Part shown: one piece after another, positions 6,853 through 15,631 of the stretch | Layout of the letters: every line of letters begins with the position of its first letter | How positions within the stretch are numbered: the stretch's first letter is position 1 | From: Campylobacterales bacterium | Lineage (GTDB): Bacteria; Campylobacterota; Campylobacteria; Campylobacterales; QNZT01 | Reading direction: 5' to 3' | Length of the DNA stretch: 17,691 nucleotides | Assembly (NCBI GenBank): GCA_026985685.1 | Contig: JALSQA010000054.1 | Coordinates: 1 to 17,691, forward strand | The notes under the pieces: model-generated | The model's database searches: none | Told to the model about the DNA's origin: nothing | What the model saw: only the letters and a program-made list of their open reading frames with translations | Made by a program: the position numbers and the translations under genes

Positions 6853-8928
6853 AAAAAAACAACTGTTAGCTTTTTGTGGCATATGCACCAACCATACTAT
6901 TGTGATGACCTCCGTGGTGAGGTCGTCATGCCCTGGGTATTTTTGCATGCAATTAAAGATTATTATGATATGCCATGGTATCTTTCAAAATATCCTGAAA
7001 TCAAAGCAACTTTCAACCTTGTTCCATCACTATTGGTACAATTAAAAGCATACGAAAATAAAGATATCAAAGATTATTTTTTACAAACACTAAAAAGTGA
7101 AGTTTATAACTTAACACTAACAGAAAAAACTTACCTCATCGAATATCTTTTCTTTTCAAATACAGAGCACATGATCAAACCATTACCACGATATTATGAC
7201 CTCTTTTTACAAAAAGAACATTTTAAAAGTTATAAAGAAGTTGCTCTAAGTTTTAGTGATGAAGATTTTCTGGACTTGGAAGTACTTTTTTTACTTTCAT
7301 GGTGTGGTCAGTATCTAAGAGAGAACAATACACTTGTAAAAGAGCTTATTCAGCAAGGTAGAGATTATAAACAAGAACAAAAAACAAATCTAATCTCAAC
7401 ACTACTTGATTTTACAAAAGAGATTATCCCTTTTTATAAAAGCTTGATGGAATCTGGACAGATTGAAATTTCAACTACTCCATTTAATCATCCTATCTCT
7501 CCGCTATTATTTGATATCCAAAGTGCAAAAGAATCAAATCCATATACCACACTTCCAAAGTATGAAGGCTCACTAAAAGATGATGCCCTGCAACAAATAG
7601 ATCGTGCTATTAACTATTATGAGAAGCTTTTTGACAAAAAACCTACTGGTTTTTGGCCAGCAGAAGGTTCTGTAAGTTATGAATTTTTAGAAATTTTAGC
7701 ACAAAAAGGAATCAAATGGGCAGCAAGTGATGAAGAAGTACTTTATAAAAGCGGACATTTTACAAAAAAAGATATCTATAAAAATAACATTCTAACTTTT
7801 GAGGACACTAATATAAATCTCTTTTTTCGAGATAAAACTCTAAGTGATCTGATCGGCTTTAGCTATAGCGGATGGAGTGCAAAAAATGCGGTAGATGACT
7901 TTTTGCAACGTATTCTTGATATTCATCAAGATAGTGAAAATATTCAAAATATCAATGTCATACTTGATGGAGAAAATGCATGGGAACACTATCCAGACAA
8001 TGCCAAAGAGTTTTTTGAAACTTTATATGAAAAACTCTCACAAACCTCTTGGTGTGAAGCAACACGTTTTTGTGACATTAGGCAGGAAAAAGATTTACCA
8101 CAAAATACTCTTTTTGACTTAACTCCAGGAAGTTGGATCAATGGTAATTTTGATATCTGGATAGGACATGAAGAAAAAAACAGAGCCTGGGAATTGATTT
8201 TTGAGACAAAAAAGGATTACCAAAAGTATGCCAGAAACTTAGATACAATTACAAAAGAAAGAATTGTAAAAGAGTTTCTTATAGCCGAAAGTAGTGACTG
8301 GTTTTGGTGGTATGGTGATGACCATCATACTGATTTGGCATCTACTTTTGATTTACTATTTCGTACACACTTGATAAATATCTATACCCTTATGGCTAAA
8401 AAAGTACCTAAAAAACTTTACAAACCTATTATTGATGAGAGTAAAGAAGAAAATAGTTTTTTTCATAAAGCACAAAATTATATCACACCCGTACTAGATG
8501 GAAAAATTACAGATTTTTTTGAATGGATGGGTGCGGGTGAGATGGATTTGGAAAATGAACTCTCATCTATGAATATGGATAACTTCATCATCAAAAAAAT
8601 CAAACTAGGATGTGACCATACTCACTGTTATCTTGCACTTATAGATGATAAAAAACTACTTTTAGATAATGCTTATCTTGAGATAGATATTGATGGAGAG
8701 AAAGAAATTTTTCAACTACCTTTGAAAAATGAATTACAGTCATTAGATGCTGGTATCAGCTGGATTTGTGATGATATCATAGAAATTTCTTTTAAAAAAG
8801 AACTCATACATGATAAAGAGATACAATTAAAATTATTTAAAGATAAACAACTTTTACAACTACTGCCTCTATACAGTCGTATAAAATTTGACTGTATCAT
8901 GTCATTAAAACACAATTGGTATATATAA
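6850..8928 (+). CDS. GH57 glycoside hydrolase, amylopullulanase / alpha-amylase type
   Basis: The 692-residue protein starts at TTG and immediately shows the GH57 signature HMHQP (11-15). Other family landmarks are GFWPAEGSVSYEFLE, with likely nucleophile Glu272; ILDGENAWEHYP, with likely acid Asp373; PGSWINGNFDIWIG (from 426); and ESSDWFWWYGDDHH (480-493). This set fits the amylopullulanase/alpha-amylase branch of GH57 (COG1449), which cleaves alpha-1,4 and sometimes alpha-1,6 bonds with retention. Residues after about 560 form a separate, probably beta-rich C-terminal region. There is no signal peptide, so it should act on intracellular glucan. Inferred role: debranching or chain-shortening of stored glucan, since no GH13 debranching enzyme is seen nearby. 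It starts one base after the fusion gene and ends 16 bases before the next GH57 gene. Exact bond specificity is uncertain. Confidence 0.9.
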   Translation: MKKTTVSFLWHMHQPYYCDDLRGEVVMPWVFLHAIKDYYDMPWYLSKYPEIKATFNLVPSLLVQLKAYENKDIKDYFLQTLKSEVYNLTLTEKTYLIEYLFFSNTEHMIKPLPRYYDLFLQKEHFKSYKEVALSFSDEDFLDLEVLFLLSWCGQYLRENNTLVKELIQQGRDYKQEQKTNLISTLLDFTKEIIPFYKSLMESGQIEISTTPFNHPISPLLFDIQSAKESNPYTTLPKYEGSLKDDALQQIDRAINYYEKLFDKKPTGFWPAEGSVSYEFLEILAQKGIKWAASDEEVLYKSGHFTKKDIYKNNILTFEDTNINLFFRDKTLSDLIGFSYSGWSAKNAVDDFLQRILDIHQDSENIQNINVILDGENAWEHYPDNAKEFFETLYEKLSQTSWCEATRFCDIRQEKDLPQNTLFDLTPGSWINGNFDIWIGHEEKNRAWELIFETKKDYQKYARNLDTITKERIVKEFLIAESSDWFWWYGDDHHTDLASTFDLLFRTHLINIYTLMAKKVPKKLYKPIIDESKEENSFFHKAQNYITPVLDGKITDFFEWMGAGEMDLENELSSMNMDNFIIKKIKLGCDHTHCYLALIDDKKLLLDNAYLEIDIDGEKEIFQLPLKNELQSLDAGISWICDDIIEISFKKELIHDKEIQLKLFKDKQLLQLLPLYSRIKFDCIMSLKHNWYI

Positions 8929-8944
8929 AAAGGATAGCTAAATT

Positions 8945-11026
8945 ATGAAACAAAGTGCACTACTTTTAGGACTCCACTGTCACCAGCCAGTGGATAACTT
9001 TCATCATGTTGTAGATGAAGCGATAGAAAAATCTTATAAACCATTTTTTGAAATTGCATATAAATATGAAGATTTTAAATTTTCCCTACATTACAGCGGA
9101 TGGTTACTTGAATATATTAAAAATAACGACCCCATACTCTTTACACTTATGAAAGAGTTATCCAAAAGAGGTCAAATAGAATTTTTAACTGGTGGATATT
9201 ATGAACCGATTTTAGCATCAATCTCTAGCGATGACCGCATCGCACAAATCACTAAACTAAACAACTTTTTAGAAGAAAATTTTGGACAGACTCCAAAAGG
9301 ACTGTGGCTGACTGAGAGGGTATGGGATAGTGTGTTGATAAAAGATCTTGCAAAATGTGGTGTCGAATATGTTGTTGTAGATGATTATCATTTTATAGCT
9401 GCTGGTTTCGATAAGGAAGATTTAAAGGGTTACTTTTTAACAGAAGATGAAGGCATATCTCTTAAGATTTTTCCTATCAATAAAGAGTTAAGATATACCA
9501 TACCATTTGAAAATCCTTCTAAAGTATGCAACTATCTTGAAAGTATAGCCGATACACCAACAAGTGCGGGTGTGATTTTTGATGATGGTGAAAAGTTTGG
9601 TATCTGGCCAAAAACTTATGAGTGGGTTTATGAAAAAAAGTGGCTTGAAAAATTCATACAAGAGATAGAACAGTCAAAAATCATCAAACCTATGCTTTAT
9701 AAAGAGTATATCCAGCAAAACAAACCAATATCTCTGGCATATTTACCTATTACTTCATATATTGAGATGGGAGAGTGGGCATTAAAAGCAAAAGATAATC
9801 TTTTACTTAAAAAGATAGAAACTTCATTAAGTCATACATTTGGAGAAGATAGTGTAGAAAAATTTGTAAAAGGAACAATTTGGAAAAATTTTCTCATCAA
9901 ATATATAGAAGCAAATCGTATACACAAACGATACCTTGCCCTCTCAAATAGTAAAATAGATAATCAAAACTATTTAGAAAGCCTCTATAAAGCACAAACA
10001 AATGATGTCCTGTGGCATGGAGTATTTGGCGGTATTTACTTGCCAAATTTACGTGATAATGCCTGGCGTTTTATAATTGAGTGTGAAAATATCAAATACC
10101 AGGATCAATCCCATACTGAGATAAAAGATAATAATCTTGATGGCTATGAAGAGATTAAATTTATCAGCAAAAATCTCATCACTGTATTTGATACAAAAGC
10201 AGGTGGACAACTAACAGAGTTTGATATAAGAGATAGAAGTTTTAACTTACAAAATACAATGAGTCGTTATTTTGAAAGTTACCACCAAAGTGTCATGAGT
10301 GAAAAAGAAGAGATAACAGATCCAGCAGATATAGAAGAACAAATCACCCAAGATGCTATCGCTTCTATACATGATATAGATGAAAACATGCACCAGTACA
10401 AAGAGATGCTCCATCACGACTGGCATACAAAAAATAGCTTCATAGATCATATCACAGATAGTACACTATCCTTAGATACATTTCTTGCATCTTCATTTAA
10501 TGAGTATGGAGATTTTGCAAACCAGCCATTTAACTTAGTAGAGACAAAAGAGCAAAAATGCACACTAAAAAGAGATGGCGGTATATATATAGAAGAACAA
10601 AAGCACCAAACAACAATCACAAAAACATATGAAACAAAAGAAGATGAAATAAGCTTTGAAATAAAGATAGATACAAATATAAATGATGGATATTTTTATC
10701 TGCTTGAACACAACTTTCATTTTGCCAATCTAAAAGATATCATGATAAATTCTCAATCATTTGCGACTAATCAAATGATCAAACAAGAAGGACTAAAAGA
10801 AGCATTAGAGATTAAAGATAGTAATATTTTAATCTTCAACGACCCCTATACTCAAAAAGAGATCACTATCACACTTAGTGAAAACTGTACTATATATCTA
10901 GCACCAATAAATACTTTAAGTAAAAGTGAAGCAGGATTTGATGTGACAAATCAAGGACTAAGTATAGGATTAAAATTTAAACTACAAACAGCACACCCTA
11001 TAAGTGGCTCGATCGTGGTAGGTTAA
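8945..11026 (+). CDS. GH57 4-alpha-glucanotransferase (amylomaltase-like) or alpha-amylase
   Basis: The 693-residue protein begins with the GH57 motif GLHCHQPVDNF (9-19), then LTGGYYEPIL (81-90), GLWLTERVWDS with likely nucleophile Glu124, and IFDDGEKFG (211-219) with the catalytic acid among Asp213-214. These blocks match the Thermococcus-type 4-alpha-glucanotransferase group, whose known catalytic residues (Glu123, Asp214) fall at nearly the same positions. The central and C-terminal regions, about residues 260-690, correspond to the helical and beta-sandwich domains (DUF1925/DUF1926) of that group; WHGVFGGIYLPNLRDNAW is typical. Length is normal for the family. The reaction would move maltodextrin segments between chains, so short oligosaccharides can be remade into substrates for synthase or phosphorylase. 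It has no signal peptide. Ribosome binding site AAAGGA is at 8929-8934. Some relatives are called alpha-amylases, and activity cannot be separated by eye. Confidence 0.92.
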   Translation: MKQSALLLGLHCHQPVDNFHHVVDEAIEKSYKPFFEIAYKYEDFKFSLHYSGWLLEYIKNNDPILFTLMKELSKRGQIEFLTGGYYEPILASISSDDRIAQITKLNNFLEENFGQTPKGLWLTERVWDSVLIKDLAKCGVEYVVVDDYHFIAAGFDKEDLKGYFLTEDEGISLKIFPINKELRYTIPFENPSKVCNYLESIADTPTSAGVIFDDGEKFGIWPKTYEWVYEKKWLEKFIQEIEQSKIIKPMLYKEYIQQNKPISLAYLPITSYIEMGEWALKAKDNLLLKKIETSLSHTFGEDSVEKFVKGTIWKNFLIKYIEANRIHKRYLALSNSKIDNQNYLESLYKAQTNDVLWHGVFGGIYLPNLRDNAWRFIIECENIKYQDQSHTEIKDNNLDGYEEIKFISKNLITVFDTKAGGQLTEFDIRDRSFNLQNTMSRYFESYHQSVMSEKEEITDPADIEEQITQDAIASIHDIDENMHQYKEMLHHDWHTKNSFIDHITDSTLSLDTFLASSFNEYGDFANQPFNLVETKEQKCTLKRDGGIYIEEQKHQTTITKTYETKEDEISFEIKIDTNINDGYFYLLEHNFHFANLKDIMINSQSFATNQMIKQEGLKEALEIKDSNILIFNDPYTQKEITITLSENCTIYLAPINTLSKSEAGFDVTNQGLSIGLKFKLQTAHPISGSIVVG

Positions 11027-11027
11027 A

Positions 11028-12041
11028 ATGTCAGAAATACGAATATGCCCACTAAGTGATAAACAAGTTGTCATCGCACCACAAAGACTACACCGTCCAA
11101 TGCAGGTAGTATCACAAAGCATTGAAGATGATATAGCATTATGTCCATTTGAGAGAGGAGCTGAAGATGCTACACCACATGAAATATTTTCAATCAAAGA
11201 CAAAAATGGTGACTGGATTTGTAAAGTTGTCCCAAATTTATACCGTGCATTAAATATTGAAGAAGAAAAATTTTCCCAAAGAGAGGGATTTTTCACATTT
11301 CAAAGTGGACTAGGTGCACATGAAGTCATCATCGAAACACCCAATCATAATCTAAAACCAAATGAGTATACCTTAGAACAGTATAAAGCATATCTAAGAA
11401 CAATCATAACACGTATCAATGATTTGAGCCTTGATACCAGACTAGAATATATTCAAATTTTTAAAAATCATGGAGCAAAAGCAGGAGCATCACTCAAACA
11501 TCCACACTCCCAAATCATAGCAAACGCTTTTATCCCATCCTCTATCGATACCTTGATAGAGAAACAAAGAAAATATTTCAAACAACACAAACGCTCTTTA
11601 TTACAAGATATTGTTTATGAAGAGTTAAGAATAGGCAAAAGAGTGATTTATGAAAATGATGATTTTGTCGCATTTTCTCCTTATGCATCTGCATATGCTT
11701 TTGAAATCATGATTGTACCAAAAATACAACTACATACGATTACAGCTATCACAGTGGCACAAAAAAGTGCATTAGCCCATACATTAAAAGCTTCTTATCA
11801 AGCTCTGTTTTCTCTTTTGGGAGATGTAGACTTTAACTTAATGATTCACAATGCACCACCAAAAAGAGAAAACAGCGATCCAGATTATTTTTATCAAATT
11901 GAACAATTTTATACATTTTATCTGCATATCACACCGCGTATATATACCCTTGCAGGTTATGAACTCTCAAGCGGTGTACATATAAACCCTGTTACACCAG
12001 AAGATGCAACACAAAAACTAAAAGAGGAGATTAAGTCATGA
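11028..12041 (+). CDS. galT: GalT-family nucleotidyltransferase (galactose-1-P uridylyltransferase or ADP-glucose phosphorylase type)
   Basis: The 337-residue protein carries GalT landmarks: CPFERG (39-44), GAHEVIIE (96-103), NHGAKAGASLKHPHSQII with the active-site HPH at 158-160 (His160 the likely nucleotidylated residue), and the closing YLHITPRIYTLAGYE with INPVTPEDA. The first zinc pair is broken: the family's CPFC is CPFE here, so one zinc Cys is missing. Family reaction: UDP-glucose + galactose-1-phosphate exchange; related plant and bacterial proteins are ADP-glucose phosphorylases or adenylyltransferases. No galK, galE or galM is present, while glgA overlaps its stop codon, so a role in nucleotide-glucose metabolism for glycogen is at least as likely as galactose use. 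The start follows the previous stop by one base with only a weak AGG at 11020-11022, suggesting translational coupling. The family call is solid; the substrate is open. Confidence 0.88.
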   Translation: MSEIRICPLSDKQVVIAPQRLHRPMQVVSQSIEDDIALCPFERGAEDATPHEIFSIKDKNGDWICKVVPNLYRALNIEEEKFSQREGFFTFQSGLGAHEVIIETPNHNLKPNEYTLEQYKAYLRTIITRINDLSLDTRLEYIQIFKNHGAKAGASLKHPHSQIIANAFIPSSIDTLIEKQRKYFKQHKRSLLQDIVYEELRIGKRVIYENDDFVAFSPYASAYAFEIMIVPKIQLHTITAITVAQKSALAHTLKASYQALFSLLGDVDFNLMIHNAPPKRENSDPDYFYQIEQFYTFYLHITPRIYTLAGYELSSGVHINPVTPEDATQKLKEEIKS

Positions 12042-13999
12042 AAGTACTCTTTATATCCAGTGAGATATTTCCATTTGCCAAAAGTGGAGGACTAGGTGAT
12101 GTCGCAGCAAGTTTACCAAAAGCCTTGGCAAACTACTGTGATATCACTTCCATTATGCCTTTATACACTAAGATAGATACAAAAAAGCACAACATCATCC
12201 CAACTGGGTTATCCTTTGATTTTGTTGTTGCTAATATACATTACTATTTTGAAGTATATCAAAGCCAAAACATACTCTTTTTAAAAGATCACAACAACCT
12301 TTTTAACAGAAGTGAAATGTATGGTGATTTTGAAGATAATGACATTAGATTTGGTATTTTTAGTTACGCTGTTTTAGAGTACATCAAAGCTAGTGGATTG
12401 CATTATGATATATTACATATCAATGATTGGCAAAGTGCACTCATAGCTACACTGGCTAAAGAGCACTATTTTCTCTCTGGCAAAGTTGTTTTCACTATAC
12501 ACAATCTCGCTTATCAGGGTATATTTTCAAAAGATAGTATAGATAGACTAGCTCTAAAATGGGATTACTTTACACCAGCAGTCATGGAATATCATGACAA
12601 TATCAATCTACTCAAATCTGCAATTGCACAAAGTGATATCGTTACAACAGTTAGTCCAACTTATGCAAAAGAGATACAGACACATCAGTTTGGATGTGAT
12701 TTGGAAAACTTTATCACCGACAACAGTTATAAATTAGAGGGTATCTTAAATGGTATAGATTATGATGAATTTAGTCCAAATATCGATAACAATATACTCT
12801 ATAAATATGATAGTGGCAATATAGAAGCAAAAAAAGCAAACAAAAGAGTGCTATTAGAAGCACTTTTCCTTCATGATGAGAACAAACCACTCTTTATATT
12901 TATCGGTCGTTTCACAGCACAAAAAGGAATCGATCAAATTATAGCTGCTTTACATATTCTTCAATATATGCCTATAAACATCGCTATATTAGGTTCTGGA
13001 GAAGAAAATTACAACCACCTTTTAGCTTCAATTTCAGGTAAATATGACAATGTATCTATCACCATTGGATATGATGAAGCACTCGCAAGAAAGCTTTATG
13101 CTAGTGGTGATTTTTTATATATGCCATCTTTGTATGAACCTTGTGGACTCAATCAAATGATCGCTATGCGTTATGGTACAATCCCAATCGTTAGGGAAGT
13201 AGGAGGTCTTAAAGACAGTGTTGTAGATATTAATCAAGCCAACCAAAGTCAAACACCAAAAGGCTGGGGAGTGACTTTCCAAAACTCTGATGCACACGCT
13301 ATCATAGATGCTACACAAAGAGCATTGGCATTGTATGAAAATGAAAATAGATACTTAGAGTGTGTCAAATATGACATGAACTTTGACTATTCATGGCATA
13401 GCAGTGCCAAAGCGTATTTAGAGCTTTATCATAAACTCTCTTCTGGATGGCTGCCACAGAGAATGATTCCAACTTTTGAGATACCTTCTGGTTACAGCAT
13501 AGATACACTTAAAACCATCGCTGTTAATCCTAAAACACTCTACACTTACTGGGAAGTCACACCTTCATTGGTAGAAAAGTACCAAACCAACTACTCTGAT
13601 CTTAAACTAAAAGCTTTTGCTGATGGTATTTGTATTGAAGAGACATCTTTATATGATGGCAATGGAAATTATTATTTTTATCATGAAATTGATTTTAAAA
13701 AAGTATGGACAAAAATAGGGTTTTATACAGCCGATGGTACTTTTACCACTATTTTGAGTTCAAACTACTTTATCGCTCCAAATTCAAAAATAATTTATGC
13801 CGAAAATATTATCTGGCGAAATCTTGATACCGATGCCCTGCTACATAAAAAATTTATATTTAGCCATAAATACTTTTATGAAAGCCAAGAGTACTTCTCA
13901 TCTGGAATGCTTGCTAAACAACATCAAAGAATGGAACAATCACTAAAAACATTTGATGCAAGTTCTACACACAACATATCAAAAGGAGCCAAATCATGA
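12038..13999 (+). CDS. glgA: Glycogen synthase GlgA (GT5) with C-terminal DUF4912-like domain
   Basis: The 653-residue protein begins with the GT5 core (about 1-475): KSGGLGDV (15-22) binds the nucleotide-sugar phosphates, DILHINDWQSAL and FTIHNLAYQGIFS are GlgA hallmarks, and GRFTAQKG gives Arg291 and Lys296. YEPCGLNQM has Glu367 and Cys369, matching E. coli EPCGLTQ. The enzyme adds glucose from ADP- or UDP-glucose to alpha-1,4 ends. E. coli GlgA has 477 residues; the extra 175 here include TLYTYWEV (Trp505), the signature style of DUF4912, a domain of unknown function often found near GH57 genes. It may bind glucan or a partner enzyme; that is inference. The last 50 residues are polar and probably disordered. 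The start overlaps the galT stop (ATGA) with AGAGGAG at 12023-12029, and the stop overlaps the branching-enzyme start. Confidence 0.96.
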   Translation: MKVLFISSEIFPFAKSGGLGDVAASLPKALANYCDITSIMPLYTKIDTKKHNIIPTGLSFDFVVANIHYYFEVYQSQNILFLKDHNNLFNRSEMYGDFEDNDIRFGIFSYAVLEYIKASGLHYDILHINDWQSALIATLAKEHYFLSGKVVFTIHNLAYQGIFSKDSIDRLALKWDYFTPAVMEYHDNINLLKSAIAQSDIVTTVSPTYAKEIQTHQFGCDLENFITDNSYKLEGILNGIDYDEFSPNIDNNILYKYDSGNIEAKKANKRVLLEALFLHDENKPLFIFIGRFTAQKGIDQIIAALHILQYMPINIAILGSGEENYNHLLASISGKYDNVSITIGYDEALARKLYASGDFLYMPSLYEPCGLNQMIAMRYGTIPIVREVGGLKDSVVDINQANQSQTPKGWGVTFQNSDAHAIIDATQRALALYENENRYLECVKYDMNFDYSWHSSAKAYLELYHKLSSGWLPQRMIPTFEIPSGYSIDTLKTIAVNPKTLYTYWEVTPSLVEKYQTNYSDLKLKAFADGICIEETSLYDGNGNYYFYHEIDFKKVWTKIGFYTADGTFTTILSSNYFIAPNSKIIYAENIIWRNLDTDALLHKKFIFSHKYFYESQEYFSSGMLAKQHQRMEQSLKTFDASSTHNISKGAKS

Positions 14000-15576
14000 A
14001 TAATGGATACTGGATTCCCGTGCTTCATTCGCACTTACCATTTGTAAAACATCCTGAATATGACTATTTTCTCGAAGAGCAATGGCTTTTTGAAGCTATA
14101 GATGAATGTTACATACCACTTTTAACAAATTTAAAAAAGCTTGTTGATGAAAATGTTGATTTTCGTTTGACTATTTCAATCACACCTCCACTAGCAGAGA
14201 TGTTTGCAGATGAACTTTTGATGAGTAAATATGAAAAACATCTTGACAAGCTTATAGAATTAGGTAACAAAGAGATTCAAAGGACACTGCATACTTGCAA
14301 CGAAGAACACAATTTAGCCATTTTTTACAAAAACAGATATGAAGATATAAAAGCTTTTTATGAAGGTTTTTTAGATAAAAACCTACTAAATGGTTATAAA
14401 TACTTTGCAAATCTTGGTAAAATAGAGATCATAACTTGTGGAGCAACTCATGGCTTTTTGCCAATCCTTAGCATAAATGAACAAGCAGTAAAAGCACAAA
14501 TAAGTATCGCTGTAGAATCCCATATAAAACATTTTGGAGTCTCTCCTCGTGGTATCTGGCTTCCTGAATGTGCTTATTATGACGGCTTGGATAAGATTTT
14601 AGAGCAATACGATATCAAATTTTTCTTTGGAGATTCACATACTCTTATATATGCCAATCCAACAGCACAAAACGGTGTCTTTTCTCCTGTATATACACCA
14701 CACAATATCGCTGTATTTGCGAGAGATCCACATAGTAGTAAAAAAGTCTGGAGTTCCAAAGAAGGTTATCCTGGGGATTTTAACTATAGAGATTTTTACA
14801 GAGATATCGGATATGATTTGGAACTAAGCTACATAAAACCTTATATATCACCTGATGGAGAGCGTGTTTTTACTGGATTTAAATACCGAAAAGTTACAGG
14901 CGATACAGATGATAAAGCATTTTATGATCCACAAATAGCTTATCAAAAGACCAAAGAACACGCACAAAATTTTCATTTTGAAAGAGTCGGACAATTTAAA
15001 GAAGTAGCTAAACATATGGATAGAATACCAATGGCAGTATCACCATATGATGCAGAGTTATTTGGTCACTGGTGGTTTGAGGGAACCGATTTTTTATATC
15101 ACCTCTTTAAAGAGATAGATGAGCATAAAGCATTTAAAACTATCACACCAATAGAGTATCTACAGGAAAACCCAACCAACCAAGTCACACGCCCTACCCC
15201 TTCTTCATGGGGAGATCAAGGGTATTATGATGTTTGGCTAAATAAAGGAAATGACTGGATATACAGACACTTACACCTTATGGCAGACCAAATGCAAGAA
15301 AAAGCCAACAAATACAAAGATGAAAAAGATTCTTTAAAAATAAGAGTCCTAAACCAAATGCTTCGTGAATTATTACTCGCTCAAAGCAGTGACTGGGCAT
15401 TTCTTATCACGACTGAAACAGCTATCGAGTATAGTACAAGACGAACCAAAGAACACATCTCAAACTTTATCAAACTAAATGAAAGTATAGAAAATATAGA
15501 CAAATCATTCCTTGAGTGGATAGAAGAAAAAAACTCTATTTTTAAAGAGATAGATTTTAGAGTATTTGCAGGATAA
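13996..15576 (+). CDS. GH57 1,4-alpha-glucan branching enzyme
   Basis: The 526-residue protein matches GH57 branching enzymes (AmyC/DUF1957 type) of about 520 residues such as the Thermus enzyme. Motifs in order are VLHSHLPFV (9-17), ITCGATHGFLPIL (146-158), GIWLPECAYYDGLD with nucleophile Glu191, FFGDSHT, and SPYDAELFGHWWFEG with acid Asp352. A C-terminal helical domain contains LLLAQSSDWAFLITT. It cuts alpha-1,4 chains and re-attaches them as alpha-1,6 branches on nascent glycogen, in the cytoplasm. It replaces the GH13 GlgB normally paired with GlgA, of which there is no trace in this window. Its start overlaps the glgA stop (ATGA), and AAGGAG at 13983-13988 is a strong ribosome binding site, consistent with coupled synthesis of synthase and branching enzyme. 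It is the last gene of the operon. Confidence 0.93.
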   Translation: MNNGYWIPVLHSHLPFVKHPEYDYFLEEQWLFEAIDECYIPLLTNLKKLVDENVDFRLTISITPPLAEMFADELLMSKYEKHLDKLIELGNKEIQRTLHTCNEEHNLAIFYKNRYEDIKAFYEGFLDKNLLNGYKYFANLGKIEIITCGATHGFLPILSINEQAVKAQISIAVESHIKHFGVSPRGIWLPECAYYDGLDKILEQYDIKFFFGDSHTLIYANPTAQNGVFSPVYTPHNIAVFARDPHSSKKVWSSKEGYPGDFNYRDFYRDIGYDLELSYIKPYISPDGERVFTGFKYRKVTGDTDDKAFYDPQIAYQKTKEHAQNFHFERVGQFKEVAKHMDRIPMAVSPYDAELFGHWWFEGTDFLYHLFKEIDEHKAFKTITPIEYLQENPTNQVTRPTPSSWGDQGYYDVWLNKGNDWIYRHLHLMADQMQEKANKYKDEKDSLKIRVLNQMLRELLLAQSSDWAFLITTETAIEYSTRRTKEHISNFIKLNESIENIDKSFLEWIEEKNSIFKEIDFRVFAG

Positions 15577-15588
15577 GTTGTAAAAAGT

Positions 15589-15624
15589 TTCAGACATTTC
15601 CAAAAAAATTAGGAAATGTCTGAA
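15589..15624. terminator. Perfect 13-bp inverted repeat between convergent genes, probable bidirectional terminator
   Basis: TTCAGACATTTCC (15589-15601) is an exact reverse complement of GGAAATGTCTGAA (15612-15624), with a ten-base A-rich loop. It lies in the 55-base gap between the branching enzyme and the convergent minus-strand gene. The bases at 15583-15588 give a T-run on the minus strand after the stem, so termination of the minus-strand gene is best supported; the plus-strand side has only a weak T content. Confidence 0.8.
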
Positions 15625-15631
15625 TAATTGA

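Noticed and set aside
10982..11296. A 104-codon open frame on the minus strand over the glucanotransferase/galT junction
   Set aside because: It overlaps conserved coding sequence of two well-supported plus-strand genes, has no ribosome binding site of note, and its translation resembles no family.
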